Source: Phycisphaerales bacterium (GTDB taxonomy: Bacteria; Planctomycetota; Phycisphaerae; Phycisphaerales; UBA1924). From it: 8,110 bases of DNA. The number at the start of each line of letters is the position of its first letter. The stretch's first letter is position 1. Positions 6,613 to 8,110 of the stretch are shown piece after piece. Location: the NCBI GenBank assembly GCA_016763115.1, contig JAESUL010000170.1:1-8110 (forward strand), written 5' to 3'. The notes below the pieces were generated by a model. It made no database searches and was not told the origin of the DNA. It saw nothing but the letters and a program-made list of their open reading frames with translations. The position numbers and the translations under genes were made by a program.

Positions 6613-6877
6613 TCCTTGTAGAGTTGATATTGTGGGCGGGGGTGTCAATACTCTCCACCCTGAGATCGGAAGGTCGCATTGTGCGAAACCACCGAATGGA
6701 ATTTGGATATTGCCCCGAGTGATCGGGAGTCAATGCCGAGTCCAAGCCAAGCGATGAACGGCATGCCTTTTCGAGGTATGGTGGCCCGAAAGGGCGATAT
6801 TCGGAGCTGGCGAGGGCGATTGAACCGGAGGCCGAAGCCTTTGGGGATTCATGAGGCGTGCGGAAGGGTCTAGACCA
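6613..6877 (+). ncRNA. Candidate structured leader between rplC and rplD
   Basis: This 265-base gap is long for neighbouring genes of the S10 cluster and holds no convincing gene. Several compact stem-loops can be drawn. CCCGA/TCGGG (6714-6718 and 6723-6727) closes on a GTGA loop. GCCC/GGGC (6784-6787 and 6792-6795) closes on a GAAA loop. An 8-bp stem, CCGGAGGC with GCCTTTGG (6825-6832 and 6837-6844, two G-T pairs), closes on CGAA just before the rplD ribosome binding site. An alternative pairing of CCTTTTCG (about 6765-6780) with CGAAAGG would exclude the GAAA hairpin, as in a switching leader. No T-tract follows any of them. L4 autoregulates through its mRNA leader in E. coli, so a leader role is plausible but inferred. 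The arms are short and chance is possible. Confidence 0.4.
6624..6652 (+). promoter_or_regulatory. Candidate sigma70-type promoter for rplD-rplW-rplB
   Basis: TTGATA (6624-6629, five of six -35 matches) and AATACT (6647-6652, four of six -10 matches) are separated by exactly 17 bases, starting 12 bases after the rplC stop. It would begin transcription near 6659 and give a leader of about 220 bases for rplD. It is the best-matching promoter I found in the window. Confidence 0.5.
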
Positions 6878-7555
6878 ATGGATGTCCCCATCTACACCAT
6901 GAGCGGATCGAAGAGCGGCACTATGCCGATCGATGAGATTGCGCTCGGTGAAACAATCAATGCGGACCTGCTCAAGCAGGCTTTCGTCATGTACCACGCA
7001 AACCTGCGTCAGGGTTCGGCAAGAACCAAGAACCGGGCGATGGGCGCGTACCGACACAAGAAGATCTACAAGCAGAAGGGGACAGGCAATGCTCGCCACG
7101 GCGATAAAAATGTCAACCTCTTCCGCGGCGGTGCGATGACCTTCAATAAGAAGCGGACTCGTGCTGATTACCACAAATCAATGCCAATCAAGATGCGTCG
7201 CAAAGCCAACCGCAATGCGCTGCTCTCCAAGATCCTCTCTGATGAGATCCGGATTATTGATGGGCTGAAGTTTGAAACTCCACGGACCAAAGACTTTGTT
7301 GCTTTCCTCGCAGCAATCAATGTCGATCGCTCGGCATTGGTCGCCCTCTCGGGTGATGCAGAGAAGAGCAAGAATGCTCGTTTGTGTGCCCGCAATGTCG
7401 ATGGCGTGCAGATGTGCCGCTCCGACCAGCTCAATGCGTTCGAGATGCTCAACAATCGGTACCTGGTGATCGACAAGTCTGAACTCGAAGCGTGGCTCAG
7501 TGGGCCAAGCTCGCAGACCGGCAAGATTATCAAATCTGACGGGGGTGCCAAGTAA
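6878..7555 (+). CDS. rplD: 50S ribosomal protein L4 (uL4)
   Basis: L4 binds 23S rRNA and lines the peptide exit tunnel. The 225-residue protein contains the family core: NLRQGSARTKNRAM (42-55), YKQKGTGNARHGDKN (64-78, the extended tunnel loop), LFRGGAMTFNKKR (81-93), and RRKANRNALLSKILSDEI (107-124), followed by the Rossmann-like C-terminal half. The start ATG at 6878 has GGAAGGG nine bases upstream. An earlier in-frame ATG at 6851 would add nine residues (MRRAEGSRP) with a poorer ribosome site and overlaps the leader stems. The C-terminus (about 206-225, LSGPSSQTGKIIKS then DGGAK) extends past the usual end and looks flexible. The stop TAA overlaps the rplW ATG by one base, pointing to translational coupling. 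In E. coli L4 represses its own operon; whether it does here is unknown. Confidence 0.97.
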   Translation: MDVPIYTMSGSKSGTMPIDEIALGETINADLLKQAFVMYHANLRQGSARTKNRAMGAYRHKKIYKQKGTGNARHGDKNVNLFRGGAMTFNKKRTRADYHKSMPIKMRRKANRNALLSKILSDEIRIIDGLKFETPRTKDFVAFLAAINVDRSALVALSGDAEKSKNARLCARNVDGVQMCRSDQLNAFEMLNNRYLVIDKSELEAWLSGPSSQTGKIIKSDGGAK

Positions 7556-7836
7556 TGGTTCATGAACACTACATTCTTCGTAAGCCTTTGCTCACTGAAA
7601 AGAGCACCGCGTTGACGGAAGAGCTCAATGTATATGCCTTCGAGGTTGACCGGCGTGCATCGAAAGATGACATCAAGGGTGCCGTCGAGAAGAGCTTTGG
7701 TGTCAAGGTACTCAAAGTGACAACGCAGGTCCGCAAGGGCGGGTCGCGTCGTTTCAAGTACGGTTCTGTCGCGGAAAACAGCTGGAAGCGTGCCATGGTG
7801 CGTATAGCTGAAGGGGACACCATCGAGCTCTTCTGA
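7555..7836 (+). CDS. rplW: 50S ribosomal protein L23 (uL23)
   Basis: L23 sits at the exit of the ribosomal tunnel and is the docking site for trigger factor and SRP. The 93 residues match family length, with ILRKPLLTEKST (7-18), NVYAFEVDRRASKDDIKGAVEKSFGVKVLKV (25-55), then the short internal loop (57-76) and the ending KRAMVRIAEGDTIELF. Only a short basic loop, RKGGSRRFKYG (60-70), stands where many bacterial L23 proteins have a longer tunnel-facing loop. Its ATG shares one base with the rplD stop codon, and GGGGG within the end of rplD lies nine bases upstream, so translation is likely coupled. rplB follows after 25 bases. Confidence 0.96.
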   Translation: MVHEHYILRKPLLTEKSTALTEELNVYAFEVDRRASKDDIKGAVEKSFGVKVLKVTTQVRKGGSRRFKYGSVAENSWKRAMVRIAEGDTIELF

Positions 7837-7861
7837 GTTTGGATGAGAAAGGATTGAAGCT

Positions 7862-8110
7862 ATGGGCATTCGTGTCTACAAGCCAACCAGTGCTGGGCGT
7901 CGAAACGCGTCGGTGAACCTCCATGAGGCAATCACCAAGAAGACGCCGGAGAAGAGCCTGCTCAAGCCGTTGCCCAAAAAGGGTGGGCGGAACCACCAGG
8001 GCAAGATCACGACGCGTCATCGCGGAGGCGGCCACAAGCAGCGGTACCGGATCATCGATTTCAAGCGTCTCAAGGATGGCGTCCCGGCGAAGGTGGCCTT
8101 CATCGAGTAC
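7862..8110 (+). CDS. rplB: 50S ribosomal protein L2 (uL2), N-terminal part
   Basis: L2 is a large-subunit protein needed for subunit association and peptidyl transfer. Only the first 83 codons are present; the frame runs off the window end. The visible part is typical: MGIRVYKPTSAGRRNAS, EKSLLKPLPKKGGRNHQGKIT, and TRHRGGGHKQRYRIIDFKR, the conserved RNA-binding N-terminal section. AAAGGA at 7848-7853 is eight bases before the ATG. The remaining roughly 190 to 200 residues lie outside the window. Co-transcription with rplD and rplW is likely, because only 25 bases separate it from rplW and no terminator intervenes. Confidence 0.97.
   Translation, partial: MGIRVYKPTSAGRRNASVNLHEAITKKTPEKSLLKPLPKKGGRNHQGKITTRHRGGGHKQRYRIIDFKRLKDGVPAKVAFIEY

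Noticed and set aside
6618..6656. Possible hairpin AGAG...TATTG with CAATA...CTCT
   Set aside because: The stem needs a four-base bulge and a long G-rich loop with no T-tract. The same bases fit better as a promoter.
6679..6873. 64-codon plus-strand open frame between rplC and rplD
   Set aside because: It begins with TTG, resembles no family I know, and overlaps the putative leader stems. A GGAAGG lies nearby, but a GTG in another frame sits at the same place and soon stops. A leader peptide cannot be excluded but is not supported.

Overview
The window looks like chromosomal core sequence from a bacterium of the Planctomycetota, probably Phycisphaerae-like. This is an inference from moderately high GC, the wording of the ribosomal proteins (for example the L2 N-terminus MGIRVYKPTSAGRR followed by GGRNHQGKIT and RHRGGGHKQ), long secreted proteins of planctomycete character, and a loosely spaced S10 ribosomal cluster. 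I saw no phage, IS element, CRISPR array, tRNA or rRNA.

Layout. Bases 1-318 (+) hold the 3' end of a zinc-ribbon coiled-coil protein gene whose metal-binding cysteines are largely lost. It converges on ruvB (364-1443, -), the Holliday-junction branch-migration motor. Upstream of ruvB on the same strand are an intrinsic terminator (about 1536-1566), a secreted lipoprotein peptidase of family M28 (1591-3585, -), and a predicted secreted protein of unknown function (3716-5137, -).

A 321-base divergent intergenic region (5138-5458) separates this leftward block from a rightward ribosomal protein cluster: rpsJ (S10), rplC (L3), rplD (L4), rplW (L23) and the 5' end of rplB (L2). The gene order is the classical S10 order, but the spacing is unusual. 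A strong intrinsic terminator with a GAGA tetraloop follows rpsJ. About 265 non-coding bases separate rplC from rplD; they contain a plausible promoter and several small stem-loops. rplD and rplW then overlap by one base, and rplB follows closely. The classical operon therefore appears split into at least rpsJ / rplC / rplD-rplW-rplB units, perhaps with attenuation between them.

The most interesting signals are the non-coding ones in the S10 cluster (terminator after rpsJ, structured rplC-rplD leader, rpsJ leader). Next come the extra beta-barrel-like module inside the M28 peptidase, the degenerate zinc ribbon, and the unrecognised secreted protein next to the ribosomal cluster. I see no clear evidence of an entirely new multi-gene system.
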